Assembly (NCBI GenBank): GCA_009841255.1
Contig: VXMD01000009.1
Location: 1-45,826, forward strand
Length of the DNA stretch: 45,826 nt
Reading direction: 5' to 3'
Origin: Candidatus Poribacteria bacterium
Lineage (GTDB): Bacteria; Poribacteria; WGA-4E; WGA-3G
Shown here: in pieces, positions 16,561-25,086 of the stretch
Layout: every line of letters starts with the position of its first letter
How positions within the stretch are numbered: the stretch's first letter is position 1
Made by a program: the position numbers and the translations under genes
Notes under the pieces: generated by a model
Database searches by the model: none
Told to the model about the DNA's origin: nothing
What the model saw: the letters and a program-made list of their open reading frames with translations, nothing else

Positions 16561-17745
16561 GTGAAACATCACCGAATCTTTATCTACCTGTTCGTTTATG
16601 CCTTGTTTCTACCGAGCAGCCTCGCCCAGAATGCAACGCAATGGCGCGTGTCTAAAGGCGATGAGGCACCCCTGGGTCCATCCGCGTTAAACGCCATCGT
16701 TTTCTCCCCTGACGGCACACAACTCGCCGTCGCAGATATAGAAGGTATTACCCTATATGATACCTATACCGGTGAAGTCCTTGTACTGCTCCCCTCATCA
16801 ATGCGTCATGTGACGGCGTTGGCATTCTCACCCGACAACCGTATCGTTGCGAGTGCGGATGAGGATTCTACCATCCATCTCTGGAACGCACACACCGGTG
16901 AAAACATAACAGACTTTACAAGCCACACGGATCCGGTCGTAGCGTTGGCCTTCTCACCCGATAGCATGACGCTCGCTAGTGGAAGTTTCAAAGAGATTCG
17001 CTTGTGGGATTTGACCTTCGGGCAGATGAGCCGTGCTACAATCCTTCGCGGACATCGGGATATGGTTACCACGTTAGCCTTCTCACCCGATAGCCGGACG
17101 TTAGCAAGTGCGAGCTTTTACGGCACAATTTCCTTATGGGATTTGGAAACCGCTCAACTCCGATATAGTCTCTCCGCGCATGTCGATTCAATTCAGGCAC
17201 TCGCATTCGCGTCGGATGGCCAAACCTTAGCGAGCGGTGGATACTGGAACTCAGACGCGGAAAGCACAATTCGTGTGTGGAATATACATACCGGTCAACT
17301 CATGACGACTTTTGAGAACCATACCACCCCGGTTTTCGCTTTAGCGTTTGCACCGGAGGTCTACGACATTGATGGAATAACGCTTGCGAGTGCCGGGTGG
17401 GATCACACAATTCGTCTGTGGGATCCACACACAGGGCAGTTACAGGCAATTTTTGAAGAGTATACCGCCCCTGTCCTCGCCTTAGCGTTCCTACGGGATA
17501 CCGATGGTGCTGATGGAAAAACGCTCGCAAGCGCGAGTCTGAACGGCACAATCCAACTGAAACCTCTGATTGCTTCTTTCGCGCGGATCCCAGCGGATAT
17601 CAATAACGATGGGGTCGTGAATATCCTGGATCTGACGTTTATTGTCTCACGTTTTGGGCAGGATTCACCCGATCTCAACGGCGACGGTATCGTCGACATT
17701 TTGGATTTGACCCTCGTTGCAAAATATATCGGAAAATGGAGGTGA
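16561..17745 (+). CDS. Secreted seven-blade WD40 protein with type I dockerin
   Basis: 394 residues. A GTG start leads into a clear signal peptide (IFIYLFVYALFLPSSLAQ). Seven WD40 repeats follow (about residues 40-335; typical unit VTALAFSPDxxxLASAxxDxTIxLWDxxTGQ), enough for one closed propeller. The end is a type I dockerin with two calcium-loop segments, DINNDGVVNILDLTFIVSRF and DLNGDGIVDILDLTLVAKYI. Dockerins dock into cohesins of scaffold or surface proteins; no cohesin is visible in the window. The protein is probably an extracellular or periplasmic interaction platform. The next gene begins 4 bases after its stop. The start is uncertain, because upstream sequence is repeat without a ribosome-binding site. 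Confidence 0.82.
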   Translation: MKHHRIFIYLFVYALFLPSSLAQNATQWRVSKGDEAPLGPSALNAIVFSPDGTQLAVADIEGITLYDTYTGEVLVLLPSSMRHVTALAFSPDNRIVASADEDSTIHLWNAHTGENITDFTSHTDPVVALAFSPDSMTLASGSFKEIRLWDLTFGQMSRATILRGHRDMVTTLAFSPDSRTLASASFYGTISLWDLETAQLRYSLSAHVDSIQALAFASDGQTLASGGYWNSDAESTIRVWNIHTGQLMTTFENHTTPVFALAFAPEVYDIDGITLASAGWDHTIRLWDPHTGQLQAIFEEYTAPVLALAFLRDTDGADGKTLASASLNGTIQLKPLIASFARIPADINNDGVVNILDLTFIVSRFGQDSPDLNGDGIVDILDLTLVAKYIGKWR

Positions 17746-17749
17746 ACGC

Positions 17750-18958
17750 ATGCAGACTCAGCAACTGCAAGAGATTATTCAGACCTGTTTTCTCAGTTCG
17801 GTTTTCCTGTTAACTGCCATCCTCTTTCTGCCCACCGTCCATGCCCAAGATTATACCCAATTGCAGTTACCTGAAGGTGCGAAAGCGCGTATCGGAAAAG
17901 GGGATATAAACGATATAAAGTTTTCACCCGATGGAAACTTGGTTGCAGTCGCTGGTTCTATCGGCGTTTGGCTCTATCATGCGCAGACCGGTGCAGAGAT
18001 TGCCTTGCTCACGGGGCATACGCAGTCCGTCTTGAGCGTGGCGTTCTCGCCGGATAGCAAGACCCTCGCTAGCGGCAGTTGGGACACCACGATCCGTTTG
18101 TGGGATGTGGAAACCGGGCAGCATAAATTATCTCTTACACAGCATACGCATGGTATCTGGTCAATGGCGTTCTCGCCGGATGGAAAAACCCTTGCCAGTA
18201 GTAGTTATGGGTCCGTTCGCTTGTGGGATGTAGAAACCGGGCAGCACACAGCACTCCTGAATGCAGAGACGGGGCGGGCAAAGTCTATAGCGTTCTCGCC
18301 CGATGGTAGAATCCTTGCCAATGGCGGACAGGAGTTGCCATTGACAAGCAATAATTACATAGTTCAATTGTGGGATGTCACCACGAACCAACACCTTGCG
18401 ACGCTTGAAGGACATACATCTGAGATTGAAGCGGTTGCGTTTTCCGCAGATGGCGAAACGCTCGTGAGTGCAAGCTGGGACCGCACAATTCGATTGTGGG
18501 ATGTCCGCACTAAAAGTCAGCTCTCAACTTTCATAGGGAGTTCGGATTGGCTTACAGCGGTTGCGCTTTCCGCAGATGGTGGAACCCTTGTCAGTGGCAG
18601 TCGGCGCGGTGAGATTCGCTTGTGGGATGCAATCACCGGGCAACTTATCAGGACACTCAGCGCGCATACACAAGAAGTCGCTGATGTCGCGTTTTCGGCG
18701 GATGGCACGACGTTTACCAGTGCGAGTCGTGACGGGGCAATTCAGTTGTGGGACGCGAGTGGCGAGCAGCTCCAAGAAGCGACACTAAAAGGGCATACAG
18801 ACGGGATTACTGCGATGGCACTCTCCCCGAACGGTCGGATTCTTGCAAGTGGAACTTACGGGCGCAGACTTACCAATGGCAGTTGGGAAGCCCCGATTTT
18901 GTTGTGGAATGTAGATACACAAAGATTCGGAAACAGTGTTGCATACAAAGCAGGTTAA
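17750..18958 (+). CDS. Secreted WD40 protein, N-terminal part of a frameshifted 14-blade gene
   Basis: The start at 17750 has GGAGG directly upstream (a longer frame from 17717 overlaps the previous gene). A signal peptide of about 36 residues ends HAQ. The first repeat (INDIKFSPDGNLVAVAGSIGVWLYHAQTG) is a variant that also begins the third protein of the set. Eight repeats lie in this frame, which then ends a few codons after LLWNVDTQRFGNSV. The next repeat (VLHTKQVNALAFSPNG) lies directly on in another frame, so this is the first half of a longer gene ending at 19967. 17750-19967 is 2218 bases, one more than a multiple of three, consistent with one inserted base near 18920-18935. Confidence 0.75.
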   Translation: MQTQQLQEIIQTCFLSSVFLLTAILFLPTVHAQDYTQLQLPEGAKARIGKGDINDIKFSPDGNLVAVAGSIGVWLYHAQTGAEIALLTGHTQSVLSVAFSPDSKTLASGSWDTTIRLWDVETGQHKLSLTQHTHGIWSMAFSPDGKTLASSSYGSVRLWDVETGQHTALLNAETGRAKSIAFSPDGRILANGGQELPLTSNNYIVQLWDVTTNQHLATLEGHTSEIEAVAFSADGETLVSASWDRTIRLWDVRTKSQLSTFIGSSDWLTAVALSADGGTLVSGSRRGEIRLWDAITGQLIRTLSAHTQEVADVAFSADGTTFTSASRDGAIQLWDASGEQLQEATLKGHTDGITAMALSPNGRILASGTYGRRLTNGSWEAPILLWNVDTQRFGNSVAYKAG

Positions 18959-19967
18959 TGCCTTGGCGTTCTCCCCAAATGGAAAAACCCTTGCCAGCGC
19001 GAGTGACGCCAAAACAATTCGGTTGTGGGACGTAAATACTGAGCAATCCGCATTCGTTATTGATTTCCAACCCCGGGCGATTCTTACAGAACATACTGAC
19101 GAAGTCCTTGCATTGGCATTTTCTCCAGATGGCGGAATCCTCGCTAGCGGCGGTGGAACAGATCCAATTCGGTTATGGGATGCCCACACCGGTCAACAAC
19201 AGGTAATCTTTGAAGAATCCCCAGAAAACATTTATTCCTTGGCGTTTTCACCAGATGGCAGCACCCTTGCCAGTGGTGAGTGGAACGGCGTGATTCGGTT
19301 ATGGAACGCAAAGACTCGGAAATTGAAGACGTTGCTTAGAGAGATTTCTCGTTCAGGATATCGGGTGAGAACTCTCACTTTCTCACCGAATGGGGAAATC
19401 CTCGCCAGTTGTTCAGACTATTATGGACTTCAATTGTGGGATACAAACACCGGTAGCCTTCTCTTCACGTTCAGGGGTGGACATACGGATGATGTCTATT
19501 CCGTCGCGTTCTCACCGGACGGTAAAACGCTTGCCAGCGGCGGCAAGGACAGGACAGTTATTCTGTGGGATGTCCCTACGGGTAACTACCGGCGTGCCTT
19601 TGAGGGACATACGCAAGACATCGTTGCCTTAACGTTTACACTGGATGGTAGGACACTCATAAGCGGGAGTTGGGATGGGACGGTGCTTCTGTGGGATATC
19701 ACGCCTGCCTCGTTAGTGCCGGTTTCACAAACGCCGTGGGATGTCAATGGTGATGGGGTCATCAATATCCAAGACTTGACATTGGTTGCCAGTGGTTTCG
19801 GGCAGGATTCACCCGATGTCAACGGCGATGGTGCCGTTAATATTTTGGATTTGACGCTGGTTGCCTCACGTTTGGATCAAGCACCGGCGGATGTCAACGG
19901 TGACGGTATCGTCAATATTTTGGATTTGACATCCGTGGCGAGTCATCTTTCTAAGGAGGTGGAGTAG
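18936..19967 (+). CDS. WD40 protein with triple dockerin-like end, C-terminal part of the frameshifted gene
   Basis: 343 residues without signal peptide or ribosome-binding site; its GTG is just the first start codon in the frame. It holds WD40 repeats 9-14 of the gene that begins at 17750, so the restored protein has fourteen repeats, enough for two seven-blade propellers. After the last blade come three calcium-loop segments (DVNGDGVINIQDLTLVASGF, DVNGDGAVNILDLTLVASRL, DVNGDGIVNILDLTSVASHL), one more than the two of a normal dockerin. If the frameshift is real the C-terminal part is not exported; a sequencing error is an alternative. Confidence 0.72.
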   Translation: MLHTKQVNALAFSPNGKTLASASDAKTIRLWDVNTEQSAFVIDFQPRAILTEHTDEVLALAFSPDGGILASGGGTDPIRLWDAHTGQQQVIFEESPENIYSLAFSPDGSTLASGEWNGVIRLWNAKTRKLKTLLREISRSGYRVRTLTFSPNGEILASCSDYYGLQLWDTNTGSLLFTFRGGHTDDVYSVAFSPDGKTLASGGKDRTVILWDVPTGNYRRAFEGHTQDIVALTFTLDGRTLISGSWDGTVLLWDITPASLVPVSQTPWDVNGDGVINIQDLTLVASGFGQDSPDVNGDGAVNILDLTLVASRLDQAPADVNGDGIVNILDLTSVASHLSKEVE

Positions 19968-19970
19968 AAA

Positions 19971-22151
19971 ATGCGAAAGACAAAGATTCTCTTTTTTCTC
20001 ACCTCTCTACTGTTCACTTTTGTTCCGTTTTTGCCCGAAGGTTTCACTGCAGATTCGGCGCGGTGGCATTTACCCGAAGGTGCGAGGGCGCGGCTGAGTA
20101 AAGGCAGCCCTACTGATGTTCAGTTCTCACCAGATGGAACCCAAATCGCTGTAGCAAGTTCCATAGGTATCTGGCTTTATGATGCGCAAACGAACCAAGA
20201 GATTGATCTGCTCACGGATCGGACGCGTGGCACTCAGTCATGTGCGTATTCGCCCGATGGGACGGTCCTTGCCGGCGGTGGGACTGATGGAACGCTTCTC
20301 CTGTGGGATGTCCGTACCCGGCAGCTGCGCGCTACACGCAAAGGACATGAGCGACCGATCGTAGCGCTGGCGTTTTCACCCGATGGTAGCCTGCTCGCGA
20401 GTGGTGCGGATTACGAAGATATCGTTCAGTTGTGGGATGCCACGACTGCCGAACATCAGGCGACCTTTACGGGACACACGGAAGGCCTCAGAACTGTGAA
20501 GTTTTCACCGGATGGTAGAACACTTGCCAGTGGTAGTCGGGATGGCACGGTCCGGTTATGGGATGTCAATACCGGTGAACACGATATTATTTTTAGGAGA
20601 GCTCGCGTATGGGCTTTGGCATTCTCACCAGATGGTGCAACCCTCGTCAGTGGAGACAGTACCAATACAATTCGCTTGTGGAATATGAATACGAACCAAC
20701 ATCGCCAGGATCTGACTGGGCATACACATCTCGTTTCTGCCCTTGCGTTTTCACGCGACGGGACACTCCTTGCCAGTGGGGGTGGAAACGGTTCAATTCA
20801 CTTGTGGGACGCAGGCACTGGGCAACAGCGCGGGACGCTTGCGGCACATAGATGGGACGTCTATTCCCTTGCGTTCTCGCCGGATGGTAGAACGCTTGCC
20901 AGTGTAGGTGATGATAATACGGTTCGTTTGTGGAATATTGATCCCCAAGGGATCCCAACTGCTATTGATTCAGAACCGAAGGTTACCCTCCATGTCCACC
21001 CAAAGTTTGTTTCTGCTCTTACGTATTCACCAGATGGAAACACGCTCGTGAGTGGAGGTGAGGAGGGCGTACTCCGCCTATGGAATGTAGAAACTGCGCA
21101 ACAGCAGGAACCCCTCTTCATAGGAGATAAGGGTTGGATTCGGGCAGCGGCGTTTTTATCGGAGGGTGTAGCTTCTGTCAATAGGGCAAGTTCCGATGGA
21201 ACGGTTCATTTTTGGCGTGCAACTGGTGAAAGAGAGGTACTCCTCACGTTGCCAAATTTCTTTGGCACAGCGACGTTCTCTCCAAACGGTAGAATCCTTG
21301 CGAGTGTGCATGAACGCGATATAATTCTTCTGTGGGATTTAGTAACTGGAGAACGCCGCGCCACCCTTGAAGGGCATATACACTGGCTTTTTGAGTTGGC
21401 GTTTTCGCCGGACGGCAAGACGTTGGCAAGTGGGGGTGGGGACAGCGCGGTTCTCTTGTGGGATGTGGATTCCGGGCAACATCGCGCGACGCTCGGTAAA
21501 CAGGACTCAACTCACGGGCGCAGGGATGATGTCTTTGGGTTGGCGTTTTCCCCGGATAGTAAGACCTTGGCACGTAGCGGGACTTACGGACCGATTCAGC
21601 TATGGGATGCCGACACTGCCGAGCGGCTTTCGACGCTCAGAGGACATACAGGTGAGGTCGGTGCGTTAGCATTTTCACCGGATAGTGGAATGCTTGCGAG
21701 TGGCAGTTATCGAGATATTCTCCTATGGGACGTTGGCACGAGTCGCCTTCATGCAACCCTCCTTAAGCAGGAGGAGTGGAGGTACCCGAATGCAGTAGCC
21801 TTGGCGTTTTCATCAGACGGCAGAATCCTTGCTACTGCCTGGAATGGTCGATTGCTTCTATGGGACGTTCAGACCCGCCGCGTGCTGTCTGAATTCACAG
21901 GACATAAAGATAGAATTAAAGTGTTGGTGTTCTCTCCAGATAGCGCGGTTCTCGTCGGTGGGGGTTCCGACGGGATAATATATGTGTGGGACATGCGCAG
22001 CGAAGTTCTTCTATCTACTGTCAAGGCACACCCATACGGAATCCCCGCCCTGAAATTCTCGGCAGATGGTAGAACCCTCGCGAGTGGTGGCACGGATAGT
22101 ACAATTCTCCTATGGGATTGGGAGAAAATTGCCCGGCAAACAAACAGATAG
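19971..22151 (+). CDS. Secreted WD40 protein with about sixteen repeats, no dockerin
   Basis: 726 residues. The start lies 4 bases after the stop of the preceding gene, whose last codons hold AAGGAGG. A signal peptide (about 1-27) is followed by about sixteen WD40 repeats that run to the very end (SADGRTLASGGTDSTILLWDWEK). Repeats 8 and 9 are the least regular (AAFLSEG instead of AFSPDG). The opening LPEGARARLSKGSPTDVQFSPDG is the same as in the second WD40 gene, so the genes arose by tandem duplication. Unlike its two neighbours it has lost or never gained a dockerin. It is likely an extracytoplasmic interaction protein with no catalytic role visible. Confidence 0.82.
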   Translation: MRKTKILFFLTSLLFTFVPFLPEGFTADSARWHLPEGARARLSKGSPTDVQFSPDGTQIAVASSIGIWLYDAQTNQEIDLLTDRTRGTQSCAYSPDGTVLAGGGTDGTLLLWDVRTRQLRATRKGHERPIVALAFSPDGSLLASGADYEDIVQLWDATTAEHQATFTGHTEGLRTVKFSPDGRTLASGSRDGTVRLWDVNTGEHDIIFRRARVWALAFSPDGATLVSGDSTNTIRLWNMNTNQHRQDLTGHTHLVSALAFSRDGTLLASGGGNGSIHLWDAGTGQQRGTLAAHRWDVYSLAFSPDGRTLASVGDDNTVRLWNIDPQGIPTAIDSEPKVTLHVHPKFVSALTYSPDGNTLVSGGEEGVLRLWNVETAQQQEPLFIGDKGWIRAAAFLSEGVASVNRASSDGTVHFWRATGEREVLLTLPNFFGTATFSPNGRILASVHERDIILLWDLVTGERRATLEGHIHWLFELAFSPDGKTLASGGGDSAVLLWDVDSGQHRATLGKQDSTHGRRDDVFGLAFSPDSKTLARSGTYGPIQLWDADTAERLSTLRGHTGEVGALAFSPDSGMLASGSYRDILLWDVGTSRLHATLLKQEEWRYPNAVALAFSSDGRILATAWNGRLLLWDVQTRRVLSEFTGHKDRIKVLVFSPDSAVLVGGGSDGIIYVWDMRSEVLLSTVKAHPYGIPALKFSADGRTLASGGTDSTILLWDWEKIARQTNR

Positions 22152-22312
22152 GATATAAAGTTATAGTCCAGAAGACGTAGAAGATTCCGGCGATAGGCTT
22201 CTGTCCTGCCCTCTCACAATATCCCTTTCGGTCAAACTCACCTGATAATAAACCCTTATGATCGATGACGCTGTGCAAAAGCAACATCATTTAGTTCCCG
22301 ATAAACAGAGTC

Positions 22313-22334
22313 GGGATTCGGAGATCCCTCCTAC
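22313..22334 (-). repeat. REP-like hairpin with GTAG foot
   Basis: Stem GGGAT/ATCCC, six-base loop, then TC and CTAC on the plus strand. It lies in the 290-base gap between the WD40 set and sppA; I see no gene in that gap besides this hairpin and the sppA promoter. Confidence 0.4.
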
Positions 22335-22372
22335 AGAAAAACTGAATGTCTCTGGGCAAAAGGATTTGCGAC

Positions 22373-22401
22373 TTGACACACTTCCCGTTTCATGGTAAAA
22401 T
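22373..22401 (+). promoter_or_regulatory. Sigma-70 promoter of sppA
   Basis: TTGACA, 17 bases, TAAAAT. It lies about 40 bases before the sppA ATG. Confidence 0.8.
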
Positions 22402-22441
22402 AGCAAAGTCAAATTGGATACTAAAAGAGAAGGAGAAATTG

Positions 22442-24259
22442 ATGAGATTCTTACAAAGATGTGTGTTTCTACTGGCGTTGCTTGTCCTCGTCTCGCCGGT
22501 ATTTGCTGAGGAACACGCAGCAGAAGAAACAGTTCTACCGATAAAAAAATATGTCGAGTTTACACTGGGCGGCACCTATACCGATACCAAAACGGTTAGC
22601 ACCTTTGGGACCTCCTCAACGAAGACGCTACGCGGGCTTTTCAAAAAATTAGATACACTTAAAGATGATGATGGAATTGCCGGGATTCTCTTCAAAATAG
22701 AGAATGTCAGCGTGGGGTGGGCAACACTCCAAGAGATTCGCAATAAACTTCACGAATTCCGGGAAACCGAAAAGGAGACAATCGGGTATCTGGAAAGCGG
22801 TGGTAATGCCGAATATCTCCTCGCCGCTGCGATGGATCGCGTTGTGCTGATGCCTACTGGAAGCCTCAACTTAACGGGCTTACGCGCCGAAATTTTTTTC
22901 TATAAGGGGCTGCTGGACAAGCTGGACATCGAAGCCGATATGTTGGCGATGGGAAAATACAAGTCCGGGGTTGAACCCTATATGCGGGACGGCATGTCTG
23001 ATGCTTTTCGTGAGTCGATGACTACACTATTGGACGATTTATACGCCCAATTGCTGGTACACATCGCTGAGAGCCGGGAGGGTATCCCCGCGGAAGGCGT
23101 AGCGGATTTGATAAACAGTGGACCGTTCACTGCGGAAGAGGCGCAGCACAAGCAATTGGTTGATGCGTTGCAATACTATGACGAACTCCTCAATGCCCTA
23201 AAGACAGCATCTCCAGAGGAAGATGTTCAGGTCGTTAAGCCGGACTATGAACGTAAGCGAAAGATGCCGGATATGAATAGTTTCGCCGGACTCATGCAAC
23301 TGCTCAGTATGTTAAATCCACCGCAACGGGCAGGAAGCACCGCGGAAAATCAGATTGCGCTTATCTATGCCAATGGACCCATTTTACCGGATATTGATCA
23401 GTTATTCCCTTCAACGTCAGTAATTATGCCGAGCGAGTTGAAGGAAGCCTTCAAAAAAGCGCGCACCGATGATACCGTTCGGGCAGTTGTACTACGCGTA
23501 AATAGTCCGGGGGGTTCTGCGCTCGCCTCGGATCTGATTTGGCGAGAAGTCATGCTCACACAACGCGAAAAGCCGGTTGTCGTTTCTATGGGAGATGTCG
23601 CGGCATCGGGGGGCTACTATATCGCGATGGCGGCAGAGACGATCGTCGCACACCCCAGTACGCTGACGGGTTCAATCGGTGTGTTCGGTGGTAAACTGAA
23701 CATGAAGGGATTTTACAACAAAGTTGGATTGACGAAGGAGATCATCGCACACGGGCAGAACGCCACGCTTTATTCGGACTACGGCGGCTTTACGCCGACC
23801 GAGCGGGAACGCGTCGAAAAGATAATGAAAACGGTCTATAAAGATTTTGTCAGTAAGGCGGCAGAAGGTAGAGACAAATCCTTTGACGAAATTGATGAGA
23901 TCGCACAAGGACGCGTCTGGACAGGTAAACAAGCGAAAGCACTTGGACTCGTTGATGAATTCGGTGGGCTTGACACTGCGCTGTCGATTGCCAAAGAACA
24001 GGCAGGGCTTACGGATGATGACGACGTTAATCTTATCGTATTACCAAAGCAGACACCCTTTTTTGAGCAACTCATGGAACGGATGATCGAGGATATGGAG
24101 GGCTCGATCCGGATGCCGCTCGAATTGACAGCGAGCCATCCTGTACTATCCTTGTTCGGCGCGCAGTGGCAGCATGTCGTCACGTGGCTGAGTCTGTTCG
24201 GTTTTGAAGATGGGACACAAGTGGTAACAATTCTACCTTACGACCTTTTAATTCGGTGA
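22442..24259 (+). CDS. sppA: Signal peptide peptidase SppA, 67K type
   Basis: 605 residues, similar to the long (67K) form of bacterial SppA, a membrane-bound serine/lysine protease that digests signal peptides after their release. The ATG at 22442 has AAGGAG upstream and starts a signal/anchor (FLQRCVFLLALLVLVSPVFA). The general-base Lys is at about 174 in GKYKSGVEPY, the nucleophile Ser at about 389 in GDVAASGGYYIAMAAETI, followed by HPSTLTGSIGVFGG. N- and C-terminal S49 halves are both present. The longer frame from 22346 would begin before the promoter and is rejected. It is followed after 4 bases by the phytanoyl-CoA dioxygenase-like gene. Confidence 0.93.
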   Translation: MRFLQRCVFLLALLVLVSPVFAEEHAAEETVLPIKKYVEFTLGGTYTDTKTVSTFGTSSTKTLRGLFKKLDTLKDDDGIAGILFKIENVSVGWATLQEIRNKLHEFRETEKETIGYLESGGNAEYLLAAAMDRVVLMPTGSLNLTGLRAEIFFYKGLLDKLDIEADMLAMGKYKSGVEPYMRDGMSDAFRESMTTLLDDLYAQLLVHIAESREGIPAEGVADLINSGPFTAEEAQHKQLVDALQYYDELLNALKTASPEEDVQVVKPDYERKRKMPDMNSFAGLMQLLSMLNPPQRAGSTAENQIALIYANGPILPDIDQLFPSTSVIMPSELKEAFKKARTDDTVRAVVLRVNSPGGSALASDLIWREVMLTQREKPVVVSMGDVAASGGYYIAMAAETIVAHPSTLTGSIGVFGGKLNMKGFYNKVGLTKEIIAHGQNATLYSDYGGFTPTERERVEKIMKTVYKDFVSKAAEGRDKSFDEIDEIAQGRVWTGKQAKALGLVDEFGGLDTALSIAKEQAGLTDDDDVNLIVLPKQTPFFEQLMERMIEDMEGSIRMPLELTASHPVLSLFGAQWQHVVTWLSLFGFEDGTQVVTILPYDLLIR

Positions 24260-24263
24260 ATCT

Positions 24264-25049
24264 ATGGAATCCAAGAACGATTTTCACGTTAATGTAACTG
24301 ACGAACAGATCGCTTTTTTTCAGGCGAACGGATACCTGAGCATTCCGCGCATCACGACAGATGAAGAGGTCGAATGGCTCAAGGGGATTTACGATGAACT
24401 CTTCACGAAACGGACTGGGGAGGCTGAGGGGCGGTACTTCGATCTTGCCGGTCCGCGTGCGCACAAGGGACGAGAGACGTTGCCGCAAGTGTTAGGTCCA
24501 GAGGCACAATTTCCGGAACTTCGTGAGACTGTCTATTTCCGAAACGCGCAGCGACTCGCGGCGAAGTTGCTCGGTGTAGCGACTGAAAAAGTGAGCGGTG
24601 GTGGCCACATGATTTTGAAGCCTGCGCACTACGGCAATGAAACACCGTGGCATCAAGACGAGGCGTACTGGAATCCAGAGGTGCTTCCGCACAGTCTGAG
24701 TGTTTGGCTTCCGCTCGACACGGCGACAATTGAGAGTGGCTGTCTCCAATTTATCCCGCAGTCCCATAAAGGAGCGGTGCGTTGGCATCGCCACATTGAC
24801 GATGATCCGCTGGTACACGGGTTGGTGACGGATGATGTTGACGTATCCGAGGCAGTGGCATGCCCGATACCGGCAGGCGGTGCGACTTTCCATCACTGTC
24901 GGACTTTGCACTATTCTGCGCCGAACCGGACACCGGAAGCACGTAGAGCGTATATTCTCGTCTTTGGTGGACCCCCTAAGAAACTGGATACACCGGCGCA
25001 TCGTCCATGGCAAAAGGAAGAACAGGAGGCACTTTTGGATCGATGCTGA
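24264..25049 (+). CDS. Phytanoyl-CoA dioxygenase (PhyH)-family protein
   Basis: 261 residues. An Fe(II)/2-oxoglutarate-dependent oxygenase by fold: the HxD pair is His130/Asp132 in WHQDEAYW, the distal His is His215 in CRTLHYSAPNRT, and Arg221 is placed to bind 2-oxoglutarate. The N-terminus VTDEQIAFFQANGYLSIPRI and middle LPLDTATIESGCLQFIPQSHK are typical of the family. Substrates of such bacterial proteins are mostly unknown, and the name does not imply phytanic acid. It lies directly downstream of sppA on the same strand; a functional link is not evident. Confidence 0.88.
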   Translation: MESKNDFHVNVTDEQIAFFQANGYLSIPRITTDEEVEWLKGIYDELFTKRTGEAEGRYFDLAGPRAHKGRETLPQVLGPEAQFPELRETVYFRNAQRLAAKLLGVATEKVSGGGHMILKPAHYGNETPWHQDEAYWNPEVLPHSLSVWLPLDTATIESGCLQFIPQSHKGAVRWHRHIDDDPLVHGLVTDDVDVSEAVACPIPAGGATFHHCRTLHYSAPNRTPEARRAYILVFGGPPKKLDTPAHRPWQKEEQEALLDRC

Positions 25050-25086
25050 CAACGGAGGCATCGCCCAAGAGTACATAGTTAAAAAA

